Below are positions 1-9,756 of a DNA stretch of 64,000 nt, piece by piece. Positions within the stretch are counted from its first letter, which is position 1. The number at the start of each line of letters is the position of its first letter. Below the pieces are notes generated by a model. It worked only from the letters and a program-made list of their open reading frames with translations. It was not told the origin of the DNA and did no database searches. The translations under genes and the position numbers were made by a program. The stretch spans positions 1,922,001 through 1,986,000 of the forward strand of contig NZ_AP018722.1 of assembly GCF_004001325.1 (NCBI RefSeq), read 5' to 3'. The DNA is from Thiomicrorhabdus aquaedulcis (lineage in GTDB: Bacteria > Pseudomonadota > Gammaproteobacteria > Thiomicrospirales > Thiomicrospiraceae).

Positions 1-681
1 GATCAAGCACCCAAATAACCTGACCATCGGGGCGATGAATCCTAAACTCAGCACAATATTTTGAATCGCCTTCAAGACAGTTTTTAAGTGCCGTTTGCAC
101 CTTGGCACGGTCCTCAACCAAAATACACGCTTCAAAATCATCAAAGCTAGACTGACTTTCATTTAAACCCGTTAAGGTGAACCAATACTGGTTGTGAAAC
201 ACTTTTCCGGCATTAATATCCCAATCCCAAACACCTTCTTGTGTTGTTTCAAGCACGTAGTTTAGGCGTTTTTCATTAAACTCGGCTTGAATTTTAAGCC
301 GCTTAATGTCGGTGATATCTTTGGCAATCACCAAAATATTCACCTCTTCATCGGCATTTTTAAAGGGCACTTTGTACGATAAAAAATGCCTAACCTCGCC
401 GGTTTTGGCGTCGGTTGAATCTTCGTAAACCACTTCGGCTTTAAAAGAGCGCATCACCGCTTGAACATTTTCTAAGAAAAAATTGGACTGCTCTTGATTG
501 CCGGTAAAATAGCCATCGTCATGTCCGAGCATTTTATCTGGGGTTGTATTGTAGAGGGTTGCACAGGCTTGATTGGCGTAAATAAATTTACCGTGCCAAT
601 TTTTACAATAATTGGGTCTGTATTGGTGTTGATGATTAGCTCCAAAAAGGCAACTCTTTCTTGCTCTGTCATTGGCTTCAT
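1..681 (-). CDS. PAS/PAC sensor protein, partial and frameshifted
   Basis: The gene begins with ATG at 679-681 and runs off the left edge, so only about 225 residues are visible. They form two consecutive PAS domains. The first holds a YANQACATLY segment and the PAC-like VIAKDITDIKRLK; the second holds GVWDWDINAG and is closed by FRIHRPDGQVIW. Reading is continuous only if one base is added to the T5 run at 600-604 (A5 on the coding strand). Without it the frame ends at 472. The output domain (GGDEF, EAL or kinase) lies outside the window. PAS domains bind small ligands or cofactors; this ligand cannot be inferred. It is separated from prfC by a strong hairpin, so it is probably transcribed on its own. 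Confidence 0.75.
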
Positions 682-828
682 AACACAACACTCTTGCTTT
701 AATGTTTAGTATTGTAGTCTAGCCTAAACGCTTTTAAAAGAGTGCTACATCAAACAAAAACTCAATTCTAAATAAGTCTAAATAAGAACAAAATAACGAA
801 AATAACACTATTTTTAAACCTGACTTTG

Positions 829-840
829 ACCAGGCCTGGT
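829..840. repeat. ACCAGGCCTGGT palindrome, copy 1
   Basis: Exact copy in the intergenic region between prfC and the PAS gene. The symmetry extends to 826-843 (TTGACC...GGTCAA). It sits just beside the terminator hairpin. Confidence 0.9.
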
Positions 841-845
841 CAAAT

Positions 846-893
846 GCCATAAACCAAAAAGCCACTCAATTGAGTGGCTTTTTGGTTTATGGC
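846..893. terminator. Bidirectional terminator, 48-bp perfect palindrome
   Basis: A perfect inverted repeat centred between 869 and 870, with core GCCACTCAATTGAGTGGC flanked by A5 on one side and T5 on the other. It lies downstream of prfC on the minus strand and isolates it from the PAS gene. With a U-tract in both directions it can terminate on either strand. Confidence 0.85.
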
Positions 894-929
894 TGCTGGC
901 TCTTGATTGTTGATTATTGAGAACAACAA

Positions 930-2513
930 TCAGTGTTCGCGAATGGCCACAAATTTAAGATTAGGCCAACGCTCTTCTATTAGGCTTAAATTAACGCGCG
1001 TAGGCGCAATGTACACCAACTGGTCTGCTCCGTCGTAGGCGACGTTTTCGACCACTTTGGCGGTAAATTTTTCAATTTCGGCCGGTTCTCCCACCACCCA
1101 ACGGGCGGTGGAAACGTTAACGGGTTCAAATAAGCAATTTACGTTGTATTCGTCCATTAAACGCTGTGCGACCACTTCAAATTGCAAAATACCCACTGCG
1201 CCCAAAATTAAATCGTTGTTGCTCACTGGGCGAAACAGCTGGGTTGCCCCTTCTTCGGACAACTGCGTTAAGCCTTTTTGCAGCGATTTCATTTTCATGG
1301 GGTCTTTTAAACGCGCCCGACGAAACAGCTCGGGGGCAAAGTTAGGAATCCCGGTAAACTTCAAATCTTCACCCTGGGTAAAGGTGTCACCAATTTTTAT
1401 GGTGCCGTGGTTGTGCAAGCCAATAATATCACCCGGAAACGCCTCTTCGGCCTGTTCACGCTTATTGGCCAAAAACGTAATGGCTTTACTCACTTTAACT
1501 TCTTTACCCAGACGTACGTGTTTAAGCTTCATGCCTTTTTCGTATTGCCCAGAAACAATGCGCATAAACGCAACACGGTCACGGTGCGCGGGATCCATAT
1601 TGGCCTGAATTTTAAAGATAAATCCGGTTAGTTTCTCTTCACTGGGCGACACCGTGCGTGTTTCGGTGTCGCGCCCACGCGGTTGGGGTGCGTATTTCAC
1701 AAATCCGTCCAACAACTCTTGCAAGCCAAAGTTGTTTACCGCCGAGCCAAAAAACACCGGAGTGAGTTCGCCGGCTAAAAATGCCTTTAAATCAAATTCA
1801 TGGCTCGCACCGCGCACCAGCTCAATCTCATCGCGCAACTCTTGCGCCTGAGCGCCAATAAGCTCATCCAAGCGCGGATTATTAATTCCAGCAATTAACT
1901 CGCCTTCGGCCGCACGCAAGGTATCGGTCACGGCAAACAAGCGAATGGTGTCGTTATAAAGGTGATAAATCCCCTTAAAACGTTTACCCATACCAATTGG
2001 CCAGGTCATAGGGGCGCAGTTAATTTTTAACACGCTTTCGACTTCGTCAAGTAAATCAATCGGCTCACGACCTTCGCGGTCCAGCTTGTTAATAAACGTT
2101 AAGATAGGGGTGGTGCGTAAACGACAGACTTCCATGAGTTTAATGGTACGGTCTTCAACCCCCTTGGCCACGTCAATCACCATCAGCGCCGAATCGACCG
2201 CCGTGAGCGTACGATAGGTGTCTTCTGAGAAGTCTTCGTGTCCAGGCGTGTCCAACAGGTTCATCATAACATTGTCGTACGGAAACTGCATGACCGACGA
2301 GGCGATAGAGATACCACGCTCCTGCTCCATCTTCATCCAGTCCGAGGTCGCACCACGGTCGGTTTTACGGCTTTTAACCGCGCCAGCCATCTGAATCGCA
2401 CCGCCGTACAACAGCAGTTTTTCGGTAACAGTGGTTTTACCCGCATCGGGGTGAGAAATAATTGCAAAAGTCCTTCTTTTAGAGGATTCGAGCTGAAGTG
2501 TCGCATTAGTCAT
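930..2513 (-). CDS. prfC: Peptide chain release factor 3
   Basis: A 527-residue translational GTPase that recycles RF1/RF2 from the ribosome after peptide release. GTPase motifs are in order: P-loop SHPDAGKTT near residue 20, DTPGH near 90, and NKLD near 145, followed by EF-Tu-like domain II and the RF3 C-terminal domain ending FVAIREH. Length is normal for RF3 (about 525-530). The ATG at 2513 gives the expected N-terminus just before the G domain. It is monocistronic: a hairpin follows its stop, and the next gene upstream is divergent. Nothing unusual. Confidence 0.97.
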   Translation of the reverse strand: MTNATLQLESSKRRTFAIISHPDAGKTTVTEKLLLYGGAIQMAGAVKSRKTDRGATSDWMKMEQERGISIASSVMQFPYDNVMMNLLDTPGHEDFSEDTYRTLTAVDSALMVIDVAKGVEDRTIKLMEVCRLRTTPILTFINKLDREGREPIDLLDEVESVLKINCAPMTWPIGMGKRFKGIYHLYNDTIRLFAVTDTLRAAEGELIAGINNPRLDELIGAQAQELRDEIELVRGASHEFDLKAFLAGELTPVFFGSAVNNFGLQELLDGFVKYAPQPRGRDTETRTVSPSEEKLTGFIFKIQANMDPAHRDRVAFMRIVSGQYEKGMKLKHVRLGKEVKVSKAITFLANKREQAEEAFPGDIIGLHNHGTIKIGDTFTQGEDLKFTGIPNFAPELFRRARLKDPMKMKSLQKGLTQLSEEGATQLFRPVSNNDLILGAVGILQFEVVAQRLMDEYNVNCLFEPVNVSTARWVVGEPAEIEKFTAKVVENVAYDGADQLVYIAPTRVNLSLIEERWPNLKFVAIREH

Positions 2514-2745
2514 TAAATCAATTCTTCTTGTTTTGCACGGTGATCGCAGTGGCTTAAACAGCCACTATTGTGGGGTCGAGAAAGCACAGCTTTGGCATGT
2601 TAATTATTGGCGTGTATTCTCGCTGATATTGACCTAAGACACAATCTAAGGTTTTGAATACGATTGTTTTCTATTTTATTTAGGAACGGCTTGCGCCGCC
2701 TTTAACAGTACAATACACGCAATCAACATTAAGAGTTTTTGTCAG

Positions 2746-3801
2746 ATGTCACAAATATTTAGTAACTCCGCCATCAGCCGAGCCTTATTGTTGCTTATTG
2801 TCGGCTTGGGTATTTACTTTTTTTATGGATTTTTAGTGCCTGTATTGGCCGCTCTCATTATTTACTTTGCTAGTTGGCCACTGTATCAACGCTTGCTAAA
2901 ACGCTGTAATAACAAAAAAATAATCGCCGCCAGCTTGGCGCTTTCGGCCATGATTCTAGGGTTAATTATTCCGTTGACCCTTGTATTTTCTTATGCCATC
3001 GAGGAAGTGCAGGCCTGGGTAGCCTGGTTAACCCATGCCAACCAATATGGTGCCGCTGTGCCTTCATGGATTCAAGCATTGCCTATGATGGGCGATTGGC
3101 TTGGTAAACAATGGACTCTTTACTTAGGTGAGCCACAAGCATTAGGACACATTATTGGCGTGGTTAGCGGTGATCACATTACCGGCATATCTCGCTGGTT
3201 AATTATGTTTGGTTGGGACACCATGGGCTTTATGCTCACTCTATTGTTTATGCTCATTACTTTGTTCTTTTTGTACAAAGACGGCGATGTACTCGCCGCC
3301 CAACTGGACACCATTGGTGAGCGAATGTTACCCACTCGCTGGCAAAGGTTTTCACGAGTGGTGCCAGCCACCGTCAGCTCTACCGTTATAGGCATGACCA
3401 TTATTGCGATTGGCGAAGGCTTTGTACTAGGCATCGCTTATTGGATTGCTGGCGTGCCGTCACCCATTGCCTTTGGGGTGCTAACCGCGTTTATGGCGCT
3501 GATTCCGGGTGGTGCACCACTGGCGTTTACTCTGCTTTCACTCTACCTGGTTGGTACAGGTGATTTTACCGCTGGCGCTGGACTGTTTATGTGGGGTGTG
3601 ATTGAACTCTTTATTGTCGATAAAACCATTAGACCACATCTAATAGGTGGCCCCATTAAGTTGCCCTTTTTACCCACATTTTTTGGATTAATTGGCGGCA
3701 TCAAAACCATGGGCTTAGTAGGACTGTTTGTCGGCCCGGTCTTAATGGCTTTATTGGTAGCGATGTGGCGCGAATGGCTTTTGGATGAAACCGAGGTATA
3801 A
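2746..3801 (+). CDS. AI-2E family transporter (PerM/YdiK-like)
   Basis: A 351-residue integral membrane protein of the UPF0118/AI-2 exporter family. Several hydrophobic segments are visible: two near residues 10-40, one near 65-85, and a C-terminal group from about 205 to 340. The family-typical glycine/proline-rich region ALIPGGAPLAF and the DKTIRPHLIGGPIKLP loop precede the last helices. Members have been linked to export of autoinducer-2 or to ion antiport, but the substrate of this subgroup is not established. It is divergent from prfC and convergent with secF, with its own hairpin between. Confidence 0.85.
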   Translation: MSQIFSNSAISRALLLLIVGLGIYFFYGFLVPVLAALIIYFASWPLYQRLLKRCNNKKIIAASLALSAMILGLIIPLTLVFSYAIEEVQAWVAWLTHANQYGAAVPSWIQALPMMGDWLGKQWTLYLGEPQALGHIIGVVSGDHITGISRWLIMFGWDTMGFMLTLLFMLITLFFLYKDGDVLAAQLDTIGERMLPTRWQRFSRVVPATVSSTVIGMTIIAIGEGFVLGIAYWIAGVPSPIAFGVLTAFMALIPGGAPLAFTLLSLYLVGTGDFTAGAGLFMWGVIELFIVDKTIRPHLIGGPIKLPFLPTFFGLIGGIKTMGLVGLFVGPVLMALLVAMWREWLLDETEV

Positions 3802-3802
3802 A

Positions 3803-3832
3803 AAGCCAGAACCCATATTGCGGTTCTGGCTT
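3803..3832. terminator. Hairpin between the AI-2E transporter and secF
   Basis: Inverted repeat AAGCCAGAACC / GGTTCTGGCTT with an 8-base loop. On the minus strand it is followed by TTTTTATA, so it best serves as terminator for the secF transcript. On the plus strand the T-tract is weak. Confidence 0.7.
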
Positions 3833-3870
3833 AAGTGCCAGATAACATCTTGACCAGGATACCAGGCTTA

Positions 3871-3882
3871 ACCAGGCCTGGT
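3871..3882. repeat. ACCAGGCCTGGT palindrome, copy 2
   Basis: Exact, intergenic, downstream of secF. Symmetry extends to TTAACC...GGTTAA. Two extra half-sites (ACCAGG at 3853 and 3861) lie immediately to its left. Confidence 0.9.
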
Positions 3883-3905
3883 TAAACGTTATTTAGTCAA
3901 TAACA

Positions 3906-4940
3906 CTAAGCTTTATCAACTTGTTTTTGGGCTATCAACGCTTCTTTTTGGGCTTCTTTCGCTTCACGCTTGGCTTCTTGCTCTAAAAAATAGCGCTGTA
4001 ACTCTGCTTCTTCTTGTCCAGAATCTACACCTTCTTTGGGTGCTTTCATTAAGTCTTCGCGTGACAGACCTAACCACAAAGCAACCGACGTGGCCACATA
4101 GGTGGATGAAAAGGTCCCCACAACAATGCCCACAATTAACGCCGCTGCAAACCCACTGATGATTTCGCCGCCTAAGACAAACAAGGCCATTAACACCAGT
4201 AAAGTGGTCATTGAGGTCATGATGGTACGTGAAAGCATCTCGTTAAGCGCCAAGTTAGTGACATCAAAGGGGGTGCCTTCGGTGCGAATTCTAAAGTTTT
4301 CACGCACTCGGTCAAAGACCACAATGGTGTCGTTAATAGAGTAACCAATGACCGCCAAAAGCGCGGCAATCACGGTTAAATCAAATTGCATTTGCGTCCA
4401 AGCAAACAAGCCCACGGTAATGATTACGTCGTGCACCAAGGCCAATACCGCGCCCACAGAAAAACGCCATTCAAAACGTAATGCCACATAAATTAAAATA
4501 CCAAACAGCGCATACAACACGGCTAAAGCACCATCTTCGGTAAGCTCTTCGCCCACTTGTGGCCCTACAAATTCAACACGACGTAACGTCATGTTGGCTT
4601 CATCCATTTTTAAGGTGTCCATAATTTGGTTACTGAGTTGCGCCGAGTTTAATCCTTCACGCGGGGCAATTCTAATTAACACCTCTTCAACTGAACCAAA
4701 ATGCTGCACCACCGCATCGCCATAGCCATTTTGGGTTAAGCGCGTTCTAATTTGCGACAGTTCAACCGCCTGAGGATATGAGACTTCAATCAGTGTGCCA
4801 CCGGTAAAATCAATACCCAGATTTAAACCTTTAAACCATAAACCCCCTAAAGAGCCAATAATTAAAATGGTCGATAGAACAACCGCATAAAAGCGTTTGC
4901 CCATAAAATCAATAGTTTTGTTGGTTGTTTGATTACTCAT
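3906..4940 (-). CDS. secF: Protein translocase subunit SecF
   Basis: A 344-residue RND-like membrane subunit that, with SecD and YajC, uses the proton-motive force to assist late steps of Sec protein export. Visible signatures are the first transmembrane helix near residues 15-35, the LGIDFTGGTLIEV segment, and the conserved transmembrane motif GYSINDTIVVFDRVREN near residue 200. The charged, Lys/Glu/Gln-rich tail is cytoplasmic. It follows secD with an 8-base gap, as in the usual yajC-secD-secF order. Confidence 0.96.
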   Translation of the reverse strand: MSNQTTNKTIDFMGKRFYAVVLSTILIIGSLGGLWFKGLNLGIDFTGGTLIEVSYPQAVELSQIRTRLTQNGYGDAVVQHFGSVEEVLIRIAPREGLNSAQLSNQIMDTLKMDEANMTLRRVEFVGPQVGEELTEDGALAVLYALFGILIYVALRFEWRFSVGAVLALVHDVIITVGLFAWTQMQFDLTVIAALLAVIGYSINDTIVVFDRVRENFRIRTEGTPFDVTNLALNEMLSRTIMTSMTTLLVLMALFVLGGEIISGFAAALIVGIVVGTFSSTYVATSVALWLGLSREDLMKAPKEGVDSGQEEAELQRYFLEQEAKREAKEAQKEALIAQKQVDKA

Positions 4941-4948
4941 GTTACATC

Positions 4949-6835
4949 CTAAATTGAAATTTTAGTCACGTCACGTTTGTTGCCGTACAGTAAGTTAATA
5001 ATGGCACGCGAACCTACAATGGCGGTAAACATCGAGGTTAAAATCCCGATTGACAACGTAATTGCAAAGCCTTTAACCGGCCCTGAACCAAAGCTAAATA
5101 ATAATACAGCCGCCAATAGGGTTGTAATATTGGAGTCGGCAATGGTCACAAACGCTTTTTCATAACCAGCATGAATGGCCGCTTGTACCGATCCATTTTT
5201 AAGCTCTTCACGAATACGCTCAAAAATAAGCACGTTGGCATCCACCGCCATACCCACGGTTAACACAATTCCGGCAATACCAGGCAACGTCAAAGTAGCT
5301 TGCAACATAGACAGAACCGCAACAATCACCACTACGTTAAGCATGAGCACTACGTTAGCCACCAACCCTGCGACTTTGTAGCGCCAAACCATCAAAATTA
5401 ACACTAAAACAAACCCAACAATCACCGACATAAGTCCTTGGTTAATGTTGTCTTGCCCTAGGCTTGGCCCCACGGTACGTTCTTCAACAATTTCCATGGG
5501 CGCGGCTAAGGCTCCGGCGCGCAACAATAACGCCAAATCTTGTGCTTCTTGCGGTGAATCCAAACCAGTAATTTGAAAACGATCGGCAAACTGTCCACGA
5601 ATCACAGCGGCATTAATCACGTCTTTTGTGGTGATACGCACTTTGGTCTTTACACCGTTTTCTTCGACCGTTTCAACGCGGTTTTCAATAAACACCACCG
5701 CCATACGATTACCGACATTTTGCTTGGTGGTGGCCAACATTTTACGTCCACCCGCACCGTCCAATGTCACGTTAACCATGGCCGAGCCTTGTTGCGAATC
5801 AATGCCCGATGAGGCGTTAATCACGTTTTCACCGCTAACAATCACACTGCGTTGCAATAAAATTGGCTTGCCATCTCTAAACTGATACAGCAATGCCCCG
5901 TTGGGAGCAAAGCCGCTTTTTTGCGCGCGATACGGGTCGCCTTTTTCTTCGACCATTCTAAATTCAAGTGTGGCGGTAGCGCCTAAAATCTCTTTAGCGC
6001 GTGCGGTGTCTTGCACACCGGGTAATTGCACGACAATACGGCGATCGCCCTGTTGCTGAATAACCGGCTCGGCTACGCCTAACTCGTTAATACGATTGCG
6101 TAACGTGGTTATGTTTTGTTGCAATGCAAACTTTTGAATTTCGGTGGCGGCTTTAGGCAACAAAACCAGTTTAACAGTAGGTGCAGCCGTGTCTTCTACA
6201 GTGGTGGTGCTAAATTGCTCACTGTATGTTTCGGTCAGTTTAAGCAGGCCTGCTTGCAAGGTTTGCATATCTTTAAACTGAACATTTAAGGTACGGTCTT
6301 GTACTTCTACATTAACGTAGCGCACGGCGGCTTCACGCAACACGCCTTTAATTTCGTCTACATGACGCTCATAAGCTTTGTCGACTGCCGCGTCCATGTC
6401 TACGTCCATTAAAAAGTGGACACCGCCGCGTAAATCAAGCCCTAAATACATGGGTTTTGCGCCCAGTGCACTTAAAAAATCGGGGGTTGCTGGCGCTAAA
6501 TTTAGTGCGACTACCGCTTGACGGCCTAAGGTTTCTTTAACCACTGACTGCGCTTTAAGCTGGTCTTCGGTATTATTAAAACGAATTAAAAAACGACCAT
6601 TTTCAAACTCTAACGACTTAACCGCTAAACTGGCTTGGCTTAAGGCTTTTGTTACGCTGTCTTGCGTGTCGGCATTAAATACCATCGATTTTGCTGGGGT
6701 AATTTGCACCGCAGGATCATCACCAAATAAGTTGGGTAACGCGTAGGTTAAACCAATGATGGTAACCACAATCAGCAGCAGGTATTTCCATGCCGGATAA
6801 GTGTTGGTTATGAGGGTTTGTCGTGTTTGAAACAT
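4949..6835 (-). CDS. secD: Protein translocase subunit SecD
   Basis: The large RND-like partner of SecF. An N-terminal transmembrane helix is followed by a periplasmic P1 domain with LGLDLRGGVHFLMDVD, the SecD head region, and five C-terminal transmembrane helices with the motif VGMAVDANVLIFERIREEL. I place the start at the ATG at 6835 (MFQTRQTL), just before the first membrane segment. An in-frame TTG at 6889 would add an unusual polar extension, giving 646 residues. It is downstream of yajC and directly upstream of secF. Confidence 0.94.
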   Translation of the reverse strand: MFQTRQTLITNTYPAWKYLLLIVVTIIGLTYALPNLFGDDPAVQITPAKSMVFNADTQDSVTKALSQASLAVKSLEFENGRFLIRFNNTEDQLKAQSVVKETLGRQAVVALNLAPATPDFLSALGAKPMYLGLDLRGGVHFLMDVDMDAAVDKAYERHVDEIKGVLREAAVRYVNVEVQDRTLNVQFKDMQTLQAGLLKLTETYSEQFSTTTVEDTAAPTVKLVLLPKAATEIQKFALQQNITTLRNRINELGVAEPVIQQQGDRRIVVQLPGVQDTARAKEILGATATLEFRMVEEKGDPYRAQKSGFAPNGALLYQFRDGKPILLQRSVIVSGENVINASSGIDSQQGSAMVNVTLDGAGGRKMLATTKQNVGNRMAVVFIENRVETVEENGVKTKVRITTKDVINAAVIRGQFADRFQITGLDSPQEAQDLALLLRAGALAAPMEIVEERTVGPSLGQDNINQGLMSVIVGFVLVLILMVWRYKVAGLVANVVLMLNVVVIVAVLSMLQATLTLPGIAGIVLTVGMAVDANVLIFERIREELKNGSVQAAIHAGYEKAFVTIADSNITTLLAAVLLFSFGSGPVKGFAITLSIGILTSMFTAIVGSRAIINLLYGNKRDVTKISI

Positions 6836-6913
6836 CGCATTCTTCTCGTATTGATTCAAAAAACCGTTGCTCTTCTTAATACTGGTCAACGTTCTCTAGA
6901 AACTAAAAACAAC

Positions 6914-6936
6914 AAAAGGGGCTTAAAGCCCCTTTT
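6914..6936 (-). terminator. Hairpin between yajC and secD
   Basis: AAAAGGGGCTT / AAGCCCCTTTT stem followed on the minus strand by a T-rich tract. It probably attenuates read-through from yajC into secD, or terminates a yajC-proximal transcript. Confidence 0.6.
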
Positions 6937-6950
6937 AATGAAACGGCAAT

Positions 6951-7279
6951 TTACTCGCCTTTTAAGGTGCCTTTTGGCAATAAACGCGAAATAGTTTGAC
7001 GCTCGATTTTAACCACCACATTGTCGGCGATTTCAACGTCGCAAAAGCCGTCGTTCATTTCACGGACTTTACCGGCCAAACCGCCGTAAGTGACCACTTC
7101 GTCGCCTTTTTTAATGGCTTCAACCAACGCTTTGTGTTCTTTTACTTTTTCTGTTGTGGGCGAATTAATAAAAAATAAAACACCACAAACAACAATACTA
7201 AAGGAATAATCCCTTCCCAACCGCCGCCTACGCTGGTGGCCGCGCCTTCTGCCATTGCATCACTAATAAAAAAACTCAT
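6951..7279 (-). CDS. yajC: Preprotein translocase subunit YajC (one-base frameshift)
   Basis: The small membrane subunit of the SecDF-YajC complex. From the ATG at 7279, with a good Shine-Dalgarno (AGGAG at 7286-7290), the protein starts MSFFISDAMAEG, has one transmembrane helix (IPLVLLFVVFYFLLI), then RPQQKK and the conserved VTYGGLAGKV segment. The frame breaks after RPQQKK at a T5 run (7146-7150). One extra base restores a normal 109-residue YajC. Because yajC is well conserved and both halves are perfect, this is more likely a sequence error than a real mutation. Confidence 0.9.
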
Positions 7280-7351
7280 GCTTTTCTCCTAAGGTTAAAA
7301 AATTAATCGCGCTATTTTGGCACAGCCTGCTTAAAAAATCTGCTAAAAATA

Positions 7352-7363
7352 ACCAGGCCTGGT
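7352..7363. repeat. ACCAGGCCTGGT palindrome, copy 3
   Basis: Exact, intergenic, between tgt and yajC. Confidence 0.9.
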
Positions 7364-7394
7364 GACTTTAATGCGCTTAGTGGGGTTTAGATCA

Positions 7395-8531
<1,137 letters not shown>

Positions 8532-8541
8532 TTAGTGTTTG

Positions 8542-8553
8542 ACCAGGCCTGGT
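8542..8553. repeat. ACCAGGCCTGGT palindrome, copy 4
   Basis: Exact, in the short gap between queA and tgt. Symmetry extends to TTGACC...GGTCAA. An intact copy inside an operon argues against a simple terminator role. Confidence 0.9.
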
Positions 8554-8562
8554 CAACTCAAG

Positions 8563-9620
8563 TTAACGTGTTGTCGGCGATACGGCGGGCTTTGGAAACA
8601 CCAGCATGGCGTCACCGTAACTAAAAAATCGATAGTGCTGTTGCACCGCGTGTTGATACGCCGCCATGGTGCGCTCATACCCGGCCAACGCCGACACCAG
8701 CATAATCAAAGTTGATTCGGGCAGATGAAAATTGGTGAGCAACACATCCACTTGTTTAAAGTCGTAGCCTGGGGTAATAAAAATATCGGTTTCACCTTGA
8801 TAGGGTGCTAACTGTCCGCTCGGCGACAAGCGCGAGGCACTTTCTAAACAGCGAACCGACGTAGTGCCCACCGCAATCACTCGACCGCCGTTAGCGCGTG
8901 CCGTGCGCACTTGATCCACCAATGTTTGCTCCACCTCAAGGTATTCGGAATGCATGACGTGCTGAGCAATATCGTCCACCTGCACGGGTTTAAAGGTGCC
9001 CGCGCCGACGTGCAAGGTGACAAAACCTATATCAACCCCCAGCGCGGCAATGTCGGCCAACATATCGGCATCAAAATGCAACCCCGCCGTGGGTGCGGCC
9101 ACCGCACCTGGTTTGCTGGAATAGACGGTTTGATAGCGCGTTTTGTCGGCCAATTGGTCTTCAGTACGCTCAATGTACGGTGGCAACGGCATATGACCGT
9201 GCGCCTCAATTAAGTCTAAAGCGCTCTGGTGATGATGGACTTTAAGCACAAATAACGCGTCTTTTCGACCCAACACTTCTACTTCAAACGCGTTTTCAAT
9301 GATGAGCCGCGCCCCCACTTTGGGCGCACGACTGGCGCGAACATGTGCCAGCACCGTGTGCTCATCTACCACGCGTTCAATGAGAAGTTCAATTTGACCG
9401 CCACTGGCTTTTTGCCAAATAAACGCGCTGGAATCACCCGTGTGTTGTTAAACACCAATAAGTCATTAGGCTGTAAAAAGTCCAATAGGTCAGGAAACTG
9501 CGCATCTTGCAACGCGCCGTCTTCGGTTAATACCAACAAACGACTGCCGCGGCGTTGCGCGGAGGGTTGCTGGGCAATTAGATTGGGTGGCAGTTCAAAA
9601 AAGAAATCTTGGCGTTTCAT
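8563..9620 (-). CDS. queA: S-adenosylmethionine:tRNA ribosyltransferase-isomerase (one-base frameshift)
   Basis: Converts the preQ1 base in tRNA to epoxyqueuosine using the ribosyl group of SAM. The first 75 residues ([19 protein letters not shown]... [14 protein letters not shown]) and the remainder ([13 protein letters not shown]... [13 protein letters not shown]... [15 protein letters not shown]) are in different frames. Adding one base to the T5 run at 9409-9413 joins them as [21 protein letters not shown], the usual QueA sequence, and gives about 352 residues. Likely intact in the organism. Confidence 0.92.
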
Positions 9621-9756
9621 GCGCTCTCAAAGGCTTCGCGCGCACCTGTTTATGGATTTTAACCAGGCTAACGCTTCAATAAAAGGGCGTTATTTTGACT
9701 GATTGCACCTGTATTTTCAAGCGCTTATCGCATGCTTAATTATGGCATTTAAACGT

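Noticed and set aside
1057-1608. 183-codon plus-strand ORF opposite prfC
   Set aside because: Shadow of a strongly conserved gene; no ribosome binding site and no domain pattern.
3841-3885. Regulatory operator made of repeated ACCAGG half-sites downstream of secF
   Set aside because: Three half-sites are present, but the spacing is irregular (8 and 10 bp) and the place is downstream of both convergent genes, so an operator is unlikely.
6242-6255. AAGCAGGCCTGCTT inside secD as another copy of the iterated palindrome
   Set aside because: It shares only the AGGCCT core and differs at the CC/GG positions; probably chance codon use. Similar looser matches at 3010, 28014, 29231, 32339 and 47338 were also left out.
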